DNA of 64,000 nt from Oscillospiraceae bacterium (GTDB taxonomy: Bacteria; Bacillota; Clostridia; Oscillospirales; Oscillospiraceae), in assembly GCA_015068455.1 (NCBI GenBank), contig SVKO01000002.1, positions 1 to 64,000 on the forward strand, in the 5' to 3' direction. Below the pieces are notes generated by a model, which was not told the DNA's origin, did no database searches, and worked only from the letters and a program-made list of their open reading frames with translations. Position numbers and translations under genes: made by a program. Positions 56,260 to 64,000 of this stretch are shown here, piece after piece. The number at the start of each line of letters is the position of its first letter. The first letter of the stretch is position 1.

Positions 56260-57300
56260 ATGCTGTTTCTTTATGTTTCAGTTGCCATTCTTGCCATGAT
56301 CGGGATCGGGAAAAGATCGCCGGATCAGATGGAAGAGGCATTATCGGTCAAACAGACGACCATGATCAAGGGACTGTTTGTCCTGTTGGTCTTTGCATCC
56401 CACATCAGTCAGTACATTGAGCTGCCGCCGAATCTGCTGACAAGGGGATACAGTATCATTCGCTCCAGGATCGGACAGATGGTGGTGGTTCCGTTCCTGT
56501 TTTACTCCGGATACGGGCTCCGGTGCGCCATCGGGCGCAAGGGCGAGGCCTATCTTCGGGCCATGCCGAAACGGCGGATCCTGCGAACCTATCTCCATTT
56601 TCTGCTGATCCTGCCGCTCTTTTTTGTGGTTCAGCTGCTTCTTGGTCAACGCTATTCGCCGGGGCACATTCTGCTGTCGCTCGTTTTTTTGAAGACCTTT
56701 GGAAACAGCAACTGGTATCTTTTTGCCATCTTGTATTTGTACATCGCCACCTATTTCAGCTTTCGATATCTCCGATCACAGAAAACGGCCTGCCTTGTGT
56801 GCTTCCTGTTAAGCGCGGTCTATTGGGTCATCTTTTTTCTCCTCAAGGACAACTACTGGTATAATACGATCTTTGTCTATTGGTTCGGCTTGATCTACCC
56901 GGATATTCGGCAGAGCATTGAAAAACGGACTTCCGGCCTTCGCGGATGGATCGCGGCGCTTGCTGTGCTCGGGATTGCCGTTCTGATGCTGACCCTGTTT
57001 CGGTCGTACCGGCACAAGGTCGGGCTGCTGGAAAACCTCCGCGGCATCCTGCTGATGCTGCTTATCAATGTTTTTCTTATGCGGGTCAGGATCGGTAATT
57101 CGGCGCTGGCGTGGTTGGGAAAGCATGTGTTCCTATGCTATATCCTTCAGAGATTGCCCATGATTATTTTTGAGACGATGGGCCTGCCGCAGTACAGCAT
57201 CGGACTATTCGTTCTTGCCAGCGCCGCCGCCACGCTGCTGCTTGTGCTGATTTATGACCGGCTTCTTGCCGCGCTCGACAGGCGGCTGTTTTCAGATTGA
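56260..57300 (+). CDS. Acyltransferase-3 membrane protein
   Basis: 346 residues with about ten membrane helices. FASHISQYIEL near residue 40 carries the His of the family, and RSRIGQMVVVPFLFYSGYG is the second conserved block. Family members transfer acetyl or other acyl groups to surface glycans. GGAGGGG lies just before the ATG. The last 28 codons recur as a degraded copy at 58511. This gene is more GC-rich than its left neighbours. Confidence 0.85.
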   Translation: MLFLYVSVAILAMIGIGKRSPDQMEEALSVKQTTMIKGLFVLLVFASHISQYIELPPNLLTRGYSIIRSRIGQMVVVPFLFYSGYGLRCAIGRKGEAYLRAMPKRRILRTYLHFLLILPLFFVVQLLLGQRYSPGHILLSLVFLKTFGNSNWYLFAILYLYIATYFSFRYLRSQKTACLVCFLLSAVYWVIFFLLKDNYWYNTIFVYWFGLIYPDIRQSIEKRTSGLRGWIAALAVLGIAVLMLTLFRSYRHKVGLLENLRGILLMLLINVFLMRVRIGNSALAWLGKHVFLCYILQRLPMIIFETMGLPQYSIGLFVLASAAATLLLVLIYDRLLAALDRRLFSD

Positions 57301-57316
57301 GCAGAATTGCCGCCGA
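57217..57316 (+). repeat. Left copy of a 100-bp direct repeat
   Basis: It covers the last 28 codons of the acyltransferase gene and about 16 bp beyond. The partner is at 58511-58610. The first 84 bases differ at only about four positions. Confidence 0.85.
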
Positions 57317-57454
57317 CGATGGGACGCCATATATTGTTTCTGATTGTTTTTGAAAAAACTGCATGCATCAGCCAATACTTGTTTTAGACGCGGTTCTGGA
57401 GGCATGAACAGGCTGGTTTTTGCTGGCCATCTGCATCGGGATGGGGAGAATGCT

Positions 57455-58474
57455 ATGGCGAAAATGTTTGAGAATAACGGACAAAAACGGTATTATAAAA
57501 TGCTGGATATCGTCAAATTGGCATGTTCTTGTTTGGTCGTGATGATTCATCAAGGGTTTGGCGATTCGTTTGCAATCATACCATGCTTGACCAGACAGGC
57601 CGTTCCTTTCTTTTTCCTGGTATCGGGTTTTTTCTATGCGAAACGCGCAAGCAATGCGAAATCCGTGAAGAGTTTTACACTGTCATTTGCGAAGCGGCTG
57701 CTCTTGATTTATCTTTTTTGGATTGTTTGCTGGCTTCCATATATTATTAAAGAAACCGTTAGTACGAATGCCGAAAAGAGTATTCTGTATGTTTTTTTCG
57801 TGATTATTCGCCGCGTTGCTCTTGCAGGATGGGTCCCATACTGGTATATATTAGTATTTGCAGAAGGAATCATCATCCTTTCGCTGATTCTGCGTTACCA
57901 AAAGTACAAACTTGGTTGGCTTTTTTGTATCTGTGGACTTGCATTAAATGTCGTTTATCGTATACCCATACAAAATGGGTTCTGCAATCTTCTGAACAAA
58001 GGCGTGTACTTTGTCTTCTCGTCGGAAAGCAACGTAGTAATGACCGGTTTCCCGCTTTTATTCATTGGTGCAGCAGCCGCACGCCATGAGGATGCAATTC
58101 GTCATTGGAAATGGAGTGCCGTTCTATTACTTTATCTGCTGTTTGTCGGAGGCGCTTTTCTGTTGCATCCATACAGCAACAGATTATTCGGGATACCCTT
58201 CGGCATACTGCAGGCGCTTCCGTTATTTGCTCTTTGCCTGATCCTTGCAGATGCCACGATCCCTGTTAAAAACGAAACGAGCAGACTTGCCCGTGATTTG
58301 AGTGCGGTCATTTACTTGACACACACGATAACTTTATCTATTCTTGGATATGGTCTGCATTTATGGAATGAACTGCTTCGATTTATCATCGTAGTATTCG
58401 TTGCGATGCTTGTAGTTGCGATTGGTAAAAAAATCAACTGGAAGCCGTTGAAGACCGTCCTCATGATTCATTAG
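57455..58474 (+). CDS. Acyltransferase-3 membrane protein
   Basis: 339 residues with about ten membrane helices. MLDIVKLACSCLVVMIHQGF, with the family His, is near residue 20, followed by RQAVPFFFLVSGFFYAKR. It belongs to a different subgroup from the protein encoded at 56260. It is AT-richer than its flanks and lies between two copies of a 100-bp repeat. A truncated relative remains at 49412. The ATG at 57455 is supported by GGGGAG; the frame is open from 57344 without a site. Confidence 0.84.
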   Translation: MAKMFENNGQKRYYKMLDIVKLACSCLVVMIHQGFGDSFAIIPCLTRQAVPFFFLVSGFFYAKRASNAKSVKSFTLSFAKRLLLIYLFWIVCWLPYIIKETVSTNAEKSILYVFFVIIRRVALAGWVPYWYILVFAEGIIILSLILRYQKYKLGWLFCICGLALNVVYRIPIQNGFCNLLNKGVYFVFSSESNVVMTGFPLLFIGAAAARHEDAIRHWKWSAVLLLYLLFVGGAFLLHPYSNRLFGIPFGILQALPLFALCLILADATIPVKNETSRLARDLSAVIYLTHTITLSILGYGLHLWNELLRFIIVVFVAMLVVAIGKKINWKPLKTVLMIH

Positions 58475-58510
58475 CGCATTCTGAAAATCGTATGCCTGCA
58501 ACGCAATTAT

Positions 58511-58594
58511 GCCAGCACCGCCGCCGCGCTGCTGCTTGTGCTGATTTATGACCGGCTTTTTGCCGCGTTCGACAGGCGGCTGTTTTCAGATTGA
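58511..58594 (+). pseudogene. 3' remnant of an acyltransferase-3 gene
   Basis: It encodes ASTAAALLLVLIYDRLFAAF and then DRRLFSD plus a stop, nearly identical to the C-terminus of the protein encoded at 56260. No upstream part is present. It forms the right copy of the direct repeat. Confidence 0.8.
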
Positions 58595-58610
58595 GCAAAG
58601 ACGCCGCCGA
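58511..58610 (+). repeat. Right copy of the 100-bp direct repeat
   Basis: Matches 57217-57316; similarity fades after the shared gccgccgacg. The two copies flank the AT-rich acyltransferase gene at 57455. Confidence 0.85.
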
Positions 58611-58637
58611 CGGAGCGGCTTCGAAAAAAAGCACTTT

Positions 58638-59510
58638 ATGAAGAAATGTATTATGCGTTTACTGATTATTTTTATTATCGGCGCAGCTTCGGCGGCGGGG
58701 ATCTCCGCGGTCATATGCCGCACCGCCCTGACAGTCAGAGAATATGAACTGCCCCTCGAGGGCGTGGAGCGGCCCTTCACCGCGGTGTGCGTCACGGATC
58801 TGCATGGCCGGCAGTTCGGGCGGGACAATGCCCGGCTGCTGGAGCTGATCCGCGCGCAGCAGCCGGACGTGATCTTCACCCTGGGCGATCTCATCGGCCG
58901 CGGCGCCTCCGATGGGGAGGTGGCGCGGATGGGCGAATTGCTGCGGGCCCTCCGGGAAATCGCGCCGGTTTATTCCTCCCTCGGAAATCATGAGGAGGAC
59001 TATATGCGGATCACCGGCAGGGATCTCCGGCCGGGCATCCGGGACGCCGGCGCCGCGCTGCTCGACGAGGATTGTGAGATCGCGGAGATCGCCGGTAGCC
59101 GCATCTGCCTGGGCGGCACCCTGGGCCATCTGTGGCCCGACGGCAGGAGCCGGGAGGAATTCCTCAGCTCCCCGGAATACCGCCTGATGGAGCGCATGCA
59201 GGCATCCGGTCTGCCCACCGTCGTGCTTTCCCACCGGCCGGATACGATCATTTTTGAAAAAGCATACGAGAACTGGGATATCGACCTGTTTCTCAGCGGC
59301 CATACCCACGGCGGCCTGATCCGCCTGCCCCTCATCGGCGGCCTCTATGCCCCGCGGCAGGGCATCTTCCCGCGGTATGACCGGGGGTATTTCCCTATCG
59401 GGCGGACGCGGCTGCTGATTTCCGGCGGCTTTGCCGGCTACGGCCCCTTCCCGCGGATATTCAACCGCCCGGAGGTCTGCGTGCTGCATTTTGTGCCGTC
59501 TGAAGCTTAG
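58638..59510 (+). CDS. Membrane-anchored metallophosphatase
   Basis: 290 residues. An N-terminal membrane helix precedes VTDLHGRQFG, TLGDLIG, GNHEED, LSHRPDTI and LSGHTHGG, a full set of metal ligands. It is a paralog of the protein encoded at 49607, sharing GRSREEFLSSPEY-type and GGLYAPRQG-type segments, but its codon use is GC-rich like the right flank. The ribosome site is weak; the ATG at 58653 is an alternative. It ends the plus-strand run before the bidirectional terminator. Confidence 0.85.
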   Translation: MKKCIMRLLIIFIIGAASAAGISAVICRTALTVREYELPLEGVERPFTAVCVTDLHGRQFGRDNARLLELIRAQQPDVIFTLGDLIGRGASDGEVARMGELLRALREIAPVYSSLGNHEEDYMRITGRDLRPGIRDAGAALLDEDCEIAEIAGSRICLGGTLGHLWPDGRSREEFLSSPEYRLMERMQASGLPTVVLSHRPDTIIFEKAYENWDIDLFLSGHTHGGLIRLPLIGGLYAPRQGIFPRYDRGYFPIGRTRLLISGGFAGYGPFPRIFNRPEVCVLHFVPSEA

Positions 59511-59603
59511 CGCTCCGACGCCATATTTGAGGAGGAGAAAAAACATATAAGATCATTGTGACAGTTTCTTCCTCGACCGGACAGGATCAGGAAATCGGGA
59601 CAT

Positions 59604-59645
59604 AAAACGCAGGTCCGGTTTTTCCCAAAACCGGACCTGCGTTGT
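59604..59645. terminator. Bidirectional terminator at the right end of the polysaccharide locus
   Basis: A perfect 16-bp stem acgcaggtccggtttt/aaaaccggacctgcgt with loop tccc lies between convergent genes. Confidence 0.8.
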
Positions 59646-59653
59646 CATCGGGT

Positions 59654-60289
59654 TCATTTGCCGCTGCGATTAAAAAAAGAGACGTAATCAAAATCATCCA
59701 GCCACCGGTGCAAAATCGTTCCGGGTTTGATCGCAAAAATTCTCCCGTTTTCGTATGGCTCATTGTACATCCCGATGTGAACCAGATCAGGATGGTCGAA
59801 TGATGTGTCGCCGGTTAATACGGCTTTATTATCAAAGGGAAGAGCGCAAAAACGCTTCCACAGCAGGTCGTCCTCTTTGATCGGCGCGTATTCCATGATA
59901 ACAAAAGCGTTGTTCAAATCGACGCGCGCACACCGGTTCCGCCACTTTTCAGCGGCTTCTTCAAATGTTCGGAAGTGGACAAAATGCAGTTTGACAGATT
60001 CGTTTCCGCGCCGCATCAGGCCGACAGGGTAGGCGATGCCCTCTTCATGTATTTGCTCTATTTCACAATGCAAATAGTAATCGATGCTCTCAAGAAAACA
60101 CAGAAAATCATTATGACTCATGAACAGATTAACTGTTGGAGATCGAAATTGCAGGCGCAAATCATGATAAATCATTCCACCAACGCAATTGATGCAAAAA
60201 ATGGTGGGATTTTTGTTTTTCAGGCGAAGTCTTTTCGGCATGTAATACCAGAAGCGTATGGTATCTTTCAGTTTCTTTGAGATCTTCAT
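59654..60289 (-). CDS. DUF1919 polysaccharide biosynthesis protein, second copy
   Basis: 211 residues. FCINCVGGMIYHDLRLQFRS, TVNLFMS, YPVG and the C-terminal DDFDYVSFFNRSGK match the DUF1919 protein encoded at 45850. It lies on the opposite strand just beyond the terminator, so it is transcribed apart from the main operon. The ATG at 60289 has AGGA 9 bases upstream; longer readings have none. Function is unknown beyond the family's link with surface glycans. Confidence 0.82.
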   Translation of the reverse strand: MKISKKLKDTIRFWYYMPKRLRLKNKNPTIFCINCVGGMIYHDLRLQFRSPTVNLFMSHNDFLCFLESIDYYLHCEIEQIHEEGIAYPVGLMRRGNESVKLHFVHFRTFEEAAEKWRNRCARVDLNNAFVIMEYAPIKEDDLLWKRFCALPFDNKAVLTGDTSFDHPDLVHIGMYNEPYENGRIFAIKPGTILHRWLDDFDYVSFFNRSGK

Positions 60290-60503
60290 ACTATTCATTC
60301 CTGTCTGTTTTCGTGAAGACGCCCTTGTCATGGGTCGTGCGAGGCGGAAAAGCTGATTTCTATTTCCATTGTAGCATATTCTTTCCGGGAAATATACACC
60401 TTTTTGTCCCGGCGGCGCGGTATTCACTCAGACTGCCATGACGTCTCCGGCGGATATCTTGGCTGCCTCGCGCGATGATTTGTATACTTCAGGGCAATCA
60501 TGG

Positions 60504-60531
60504 TTGATTTTCACTGTCCATATGATATAAT
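60504..60531 (+). promoter_or_regulatory. Sigma-A promoter for the DtxR-type regulator and galE
   Basis: TTGATT (60504-60509) and a perfect TATAAT (60526-60531) with a 16-bp spacer. The A/T-rich palindrome-like stretch atgatataatcaaattat could overlap an operator. Confidence 0.75.
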
Positions 60532-60561
60532 CAAATTATAGAACAAGAGGAGGAAACGATT

Positions 60562-60930
60562 ATGCAGCTTCTCGAATCCGGCGAAATGTATCTGGAGACG
60601 ATCTTGATCCTGACCATTCGGGATAAACTTGTGCGCTCCATTGACGTCGCCAAATATATGAGTTTTTCCAAGCCTTCCGTGAGCCGCGCCATGGGCCGCC
60701 TGAAGGAGCAGGGATATATCACGATCGACCCGGAGGGCTATATCATGCTGACGGAATCCGGCCGGGAGATCGCAGAAAAGATCTATGAACGGCATACGGT
60801 GCTGACGGCGCTGCTGATGCGCCTGGGCATCAGCGAACAGACCGCCGCAGAGGATGCCTGCAAGATCGAGCACGACATCAGCGATGAGACCTTTGAGGCC
60901 ATCAAGCGGCATGTTGCGCAATCCATTTGA
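60562..60930 (+). CDS. DtxR/MntR-family metal-dependent regulator
   Basis: 122 residues. Winged helix at 5-65 (SGEMYLETILILT, DVAKYMSFSKPSVSRAMGRL) and a dimerisation domain with IYERH and CKIEHDISDE, the usual metal ligands. The short length fits MntR-type members without an SH3 domain. It would repress metal uptake genes when Mn or Fe is bound; no such genes are in view. GAGGAGG precedes the ATG. galE follows after 19 bp. Confidence 0.88.
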   Translation: MQLLESGEMYLETILILTIRDKLVRSIDVAKYMSFSKPSVSRAMGRLKEQGYITIDPEGYIMLTESGREIAEKIYERHTVLTALLMRLGISEQTAAEDACKIEHDISDETFEAIKRHVAQSI

Positions 60931-60949
60931 GCGTTATCGAGGGAGAAAT

Positions 60950-61957
60950 ATGAATGTTTTAGTGACCGGCGGCGCCGGATATATCGGCAGTCATACCTGC
61001 GTGGAGCTTCTTCAGGCGGGGCACAGGGTGATCATCGCCGACAATCTTTCCAACGCTTCGGCGGACGTGCCGGAGCGGATCGCCGTCATCGCCGGCGCTG
61101 CGCCGGTTTTTTATCAGGTTGATGTTCGCGACAAGGATGCCCTGCGGGAGATCTTTCGGGCCTATGCCATCGACAGCGTCATCCACTTTGCCGGATTTAA
61201 GGCGGTGGGGGAGAGCTGCCGTGAACCCCTGAAATATTACAGGAACAATATCGATTCGACATTGACCCTTCTGGAAGTCATGGGAGAATTCGGGTGCAAA
61301 ACCATCGTGTTTTCCTCCTCGGCCACGGTCTACGGGCCCAACAATCCCGTTCCCTACCGGGAGGACATGCCCGCCAACGTCGCCACCAATCCCTATGGCT
61401 GGACCAAGCTGATGATCGAGCAGATCCTGCGGGATCAGGCGTCCGCCGATCCGGAATTCCGGGCGGTGCTGCTGCGCTACTTCAACCCCATCGGCGCCCA
61501 TCCCACCGGCCTGCTGGGGGACGATCCCAACGGCATCCCCAACAATCTGATGCCCTATGTGGCCCGGGTCGCCGCTGGCATTCTGCCGAAGCTCACCGTA
61601 TTCGGCGGCGACTACGACACCCCCGACGGCACCTGCCTGCGGGATTATCTGCACGTGGTGGATCTGGCGAAGGGTCATCTGGCGGCCATTGATTACGCCG
61701 CCTCCCATCCCGGCGCGGAGGCCATCAATCTCGGCACCGGCAGCGGCGTCAGCGTGCTGGAGCTTGTGCATGCCTTCACCCGCGCCACCGGCAGGGAAGT
61801 GCCCTACGTCATCGGCCCCCGGCGCGACGGCGATCTGCCCATGGTCTGGGCCGACGCCGGGAAGGCGAAGGCCCTGCTGGGCTGGACGGCGGAAAAAACG
61901 CTGGAGGAAATGTGCCGCGACAGCTGGAGCTTCGCGAGCAAAGCCGGGAATCGATGA
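60950..61957 (+). CDS. galE: UDP-glucose 4-epimerase
   Basis: 335 residues. NVLVTGGAGYIGSHTCVELL, FAGFKAVGES, SSSATVYG, YGWTK (YxxxK) and RYFNPIGAHPTG are GalE hallmarks. It converts UDP-glucose and UDP-galactose, and often the HexNAc forms, so it could supply the nearby polysaccharide locus and the 6-dehydrogenase. GAGGGAGAA lies before the ATG. It is in an operon with the metal-dependent regulator, an unusual partner. Confidence 0.95.
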   Translation: MNVLVTGGAGYIGSHTCVELLQAGHRVIIADNLSNASADVPERIAVIAGAAPVFYQVDVRDKDALREIFRAYAIDSVIHFAGFKAVGESCREPLKYYRNNIDSTLTLLEVMGEFGCKTIVFSSSATVYGPNNPVPYREDMPANVATNPYGWTKLMIEQILRDQASADPEFRAVLLRYFNPIGAHPTGLLGDDPNGIPNNLMPYVARVAAGILPKLTVFGGDYDTPDGTCLRDYLHVVDLAKGHLAAIDYAASHPGAEAINLGTGSGVSVLELVHAFTRATGREVPYVIGPRRDGDLPMVWADAGKAKALLGWTAEKTLEEMCRDSWSFASKAGNR

Positions 61958-62021
61958 TTTTCCGGCGGCCCAAACGCGGCCGTGCGAAATTATGAAAGAG
62001 CATACGCCCGATCGGGCGAAG

Positions 62022-62056
62022 AAAAACCCGCGGCGGATGATCCGCCGCGGGTTTTA
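62022..62056. terminator. Bidirectional terminator between galE and cysK
   Basis: A perfect stem aaaacccgcggcgga/tccgccgcgggtttt with a 3-base loop separates convergent genes. Confidence 0.85.
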
Positions 62057-62064
62057 TATGCGGT

Positions 62065-62997
62065 TTATTCGGCAAACATCGCCGTGGAAAGGTAGCGGTC
62101 GCCGGTATCCGGCAGCAGGACGACGACGGTTTTACCGGCGTTCTCCGGACGCCTGGCCAGCGTGAGACCTGCCCAAAGGGCGGCGCCGCCGGAGATGCCT
62201 GTCAGGATGCCCTCGCGCCTGCCCAGACGGCGGCCGGCTTCGTAGGCGTCCTCCTCCCGGACGGGGATAATCTCATCAATGATCGCGGGATCGAGCACCT
62301 CGGGAATGAAGCCCGCGCCGATGCCCTGCAGGTTGTGGGGCCCTGCGCTGCCGCCGGAGAGCACCGGGGAGCCGGCGGGCTCCACTGCGACGACCTGAAC
62401 CTCCGGATTCCGGGATTTCAGATATTCCCCGGTCCCGGTGATGGTGCCGCCGGTGCCCACGCCTGCAACGAAGATATCCACGCTTCCGTCGGTATCGGCC
62501 CAGATCTCGGGGCCGGTGCTGTCAAAATGTGCCTTGGGATTGGCGGGGTTGACGAACTGGCCGGGAATGACGCTGCCCGGGATCTCCGCGGCCAGCTCCG
62601 CGGCCTTGTCGATGGCCCCCTGCATGCCCCCGGCGCCGTCGGTCAGCACCAGCTCCGCGCCGAAGGCCGTCATCAGCTTCTGCCGCTCGATGCTCATGGT
62701 GTCGGGCATGACGATGATGACCCGGTAGCCCCTGGCGGCGGCCACCACCGCCAGGCCGATGCCGGTATTGCCGGAGGTGGGCTCGATGATGACGCTGCCG
62801 GGACGCAGCGTCCCCGCTGCCTCGGCCTCGTCGATCATGGCCAGCCCCACGCGGTCCTTGGCAGAGCCCCCGGGGTTGAAGGCCTCGAGCTTGACCAGCA
62901 GCCTGGCGCTGAGGGCGTCTTCTTTTTCTATGTGGGTCAGCTCCAAAAGGGGTGTACCGCCGATGAGCTGTTCAACGGAAGTATAGATTTTTGGCAT
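62065..62997 (-). CDS. cysK: Cysteine synthase A (O-acetylserine sulfhydrylase)
   Basis: 310 residues. The PLP lysine is in NPGGSAKDRVG, the substrate loop is PTSGNTG, the phosphate loop GVGTGGTITG, and SGGAALWAG is near the end. It makes cysteine from O-acetylserine and sulfide. AAAGGAGA lies 5-6 bases before the ATG. It appears to be transcribed alone. No T-box or S-box leader is visible in the 72-bp upstream gap. Confidence 0.95.
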   Translation of the reverse strand: MPKIYTSVEQLIGGTPLLELTHIEKEDALSARLLVKLEAFNPGGSAKDRVGLAMIDEAEAAGTLRPGSVIIEPTSGNTGIGLAVVAAARGYRVIIVMPDTMSIERQKLMTAFGAELVLTDGAGGMQGAIDKAAELAAEIPGSVIPGQFVNPANPKAHFDSTGPEIWADTDGSVDIFVAGVGTGGTITGTGEYLKSRNPEVQVVAVEPAGSPVLSGGSAGPHNLQGIGAGFIPEVLDPAIIDEIIPVREEDAYEAGRRLGRREGILTGISGGAALWAGLTLARRPENAGKTVVVLLPDTGDRYLSTAMFAE

Positions 62998-63021
62998 GGG
63001 ATTCTCCTTTGAAATTTTGCG

Positions 63022-63055
63022 GAACCACCCTCCCCGGGAGCGGGGAGGGTGGTTC
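63022..63055 (-). terminator. Hairpin between the TPM protein gene and cysK
   Basis: A perfect 14-bp stem gaaccaccctcccc/ggggagggtggttc lies just beyond the TPM gene stop on the minus strand. The T-run is poor, so termination strength is uncertain. Confidence 0.55.
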
Positions 63056-63069
63056 TATATGAGATTTGT

Positions 63070-63900
63070 TCAGAATTTTCCGCTGTGTCCGGCAAAGCCG
63101 TCGGAATCGATGTGAGATCCGCCGCCGCCGAAGCTGCTGCCGCCGTCGTCCCGGCTCTGGCGCGGGATCGGGGTGCGGACCTGGGTGGTGTGGGTGAAGA
63201 CTTCGCTCCGGTCGGAGAAGTTGACGCTGCCGGCGTTCAGATACCGGTTGGCGGAGGAGGCCGCCTTGACCGAGCGCAGCTTGGATTTCATGCCGGCGCA
63301 GGTGAAGGTGGCGGCGAGATAGCCCAGCAGCAGCGAGATCGCCGCGCCCAGGGAGCGGACCTTTTTGGGATCGGGGGGATCCTTCGGGTAGATGTCCACG
63401 GGGCGATTGGTCTTGGCCTCGTAGAGATAGTCCTTGGTGACCTTGTAATAGTCCTCAAAGCCGCCGTACCAGTCGTCGCGGCGGAAGTCGTCCAGAAATT
63501 CTTCGGAAAGCTTTTGCCGACCGTAGTCCGTCAGATTCGTGGTGGCGTAATCGCCCTTGGCGACCAGGGCGTAGTCGCGGTCGTCCATGCTGAGCAGAAG
63601 CAGCATGCCGTCGCGGCCGGCGCCATAGCCGAGGCTGTGGGACTCATAGTACGTCTTTGCGGCGTCGTAAGCATTGGAGACGCCGAGATCACGGAAATCG
63701 TTCACGGCGACGACGTAGACGTCGATGGGGTACTCCGCCGTGATATCCGCGGCAAGGGCGGTCAGATTGGCCTCCTCGGCGTCGGAGAGCAGATCTGCCT
63801 CGTCAAACACATATGGCCGGGCGTCGGCAAGGGCTGACATGCCGCCCACCAGAAAAACGACCAGAAACAGAGCAATGAGAACAGAAATGATACGCTTCAT
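63070..63900 (-). CDS. TPM-domain (YgcG-like) membrane protein
   Basis: 276 residues. A signal peptide (KRIISVLIALFLVVFLVGG) is followed by the TPM domain (YVFDEADLLSDAEEANLTAL, VYVVAVNDF, GMLLLLSMDDRDY), one membrane helix near 185-205 and a Gly/Ser-rich tail. TPM proteins are exported; some act in photosystem repair and others have unknown roles in bacteria. The start at 63900 follows AAAGGAG; the frame is open upstream to 63960 without a site. It is probably in an operon with the partial gene upstream. Confidence 0.85.
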   Translation of the reverse strand: MKRIISVLIALFLVVFLVGGMSALADARPYVFDEADLLSDAEEANLTALAADITAEYPIDVYVVAVNDFRDLGVSNAYDAAKTYYESHSLGYGAGRDGMLLLLSMDDRDYALVAKGDYATTNLTDYGRQKLSEEFLDDFRRDDWYGGFEDYYKVTKDYLYEAKTNRPVDIYPKDPPDPKKVRSLGAAISLLLGYLAATFTCAGMKSKLRSVKAASSANRYLNAGSVNFSDRSEVFTHTTQVRTPIPRQSRDDGGSSFGGGGSHIDSDGFAGHSGKF

Positions 63901-63925
63901 ACGATCCACTCCTTTCCGGTCCCGA

Positions 63926-64000
63926 TCAATGGAGCAGCAGCGTGGCGAACACGAACGCAAGCGCGGCGAACAGGAGTGTCAGTCCCAGCTTGGTCAGGCG
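63926..64000 (-). CDS. C-terminal fragment of a membrane protein (start outside window)
   Basis: The last 24 codons read RLTKLGLTLLFAALAFVFAT and then LLLH plus stop, a single hydrophobic helix. The stop is 25 bp before the TPM protein start, so the two genes are probably co-transcribed. Too little is visible to name it. Confidence 0.5.
   Translation of the reverse strand, partial: RLTKLGLTLLFAALAFVFATLLLH

Noticed and set aside
57217..58610. The flanking repeats as ends of an insertion sequence
   Set aside because: The repeats are direct and coding, with no transposase, terminal inverted repeats or short target duplication visible.
60290..60400. A minus-strand promoter for the second DUF1919 gene around TACAAT near 60375
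   Set aside because: The -10 element is acceptable but no -35 element lies at the right distance, so I did not list it.

Overview
The window comes from a Gram-positive, Clostridia-like bacterium, probably a gut or rumen commensal. Pointers are consensus sigma-A promoters, purine-rich ribosome sites with some TTG and GTG starts, an S-layer-anchored modular xylanase, MurT/GatD-like genes and a teichoic-acid-like cell-surface locus. I cannot place it to genus. No rRNA, tRNA, CRISPR array or complete insertion sequence was seen.

Left flank (1-23.6 kb, GC-rich). An S-layer protein of more than 2,700 residues, incomplete at the window edge, joins an M14 carboxypeptidase-like domain to a GH10 xylanase (minus strand). 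It is followed by an aldo/keto reductase with ferredoxin-like clusters, a dus / ECF sigma / anti-sigma operon, a second ECF sigma / membrane protein pair, a CFI-box zinc-ribbon protein, an LtaS-like sulfatase, a divergent MurT-GatD-like pair with an NhaC antiporter, and an aldolase / 2-hydroxyacid dehydrogenase pair. Promoters with 16-17 bp spacers and hairpin terminators separate most of these units.

Surface polysaccharide island (23.6-59.5 kb, visibly more AT-rich over most of its length). About 30 genes lie on the plus strand with short gaps or overlaps and no clear internal terminator, so they may form one very long operon that starts at the promoter near 21.74 kb. The genes encode an asparagine-synthase-like protein, eight GT2 and four GT4 glycosyltransferases, a LicD / IspD-like cytidylyltransferase / epimerase cassette, a TagB/TagF-like polymerase, a Stealth phosphotransferase, an EpsG-like polymerase and a Wzm/Wzt ABC exporter with a glycan-binding tail. 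They also encode a PRTase-HAD fusion that may add ribofuranose, a nucleotide-sugar dehydrogenase, a pyruvyltransferase, three left-handed-helix acetyltransferases, two acyltransferase-3 proteins, an LtaS-like sulfatase, two metallophosphatases and two DUF1919 proteins (one on the opposite strand just outside). Together they suggest a phosphodiester-rich, acidic, acylated wall glycan exported by an ABC transporter. No initiating phosphoglycosyltransferase, Wzx flippase or ligase was found. The right end of the island carries remnants and repeats that point to duplication and recombination.

Right flank (59.6-64 kb, GC-rich): the second DUF1919 gene, a DtxR/MntR-type regulator, galE, cysK, a TPM-domain membrane protein, and the last 24 codons of another membrane protein.

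The best candidates for new biology are the MurT-GatD-like pair that lacks both GatD catalytic residues, the PRTase-HAD fusion, the M14-GH10 S-layer protein, and two non-coding regions: a hairpin array at 12.03-12.24 kb and a candidate small RNA at 15.3-15.45 kb.
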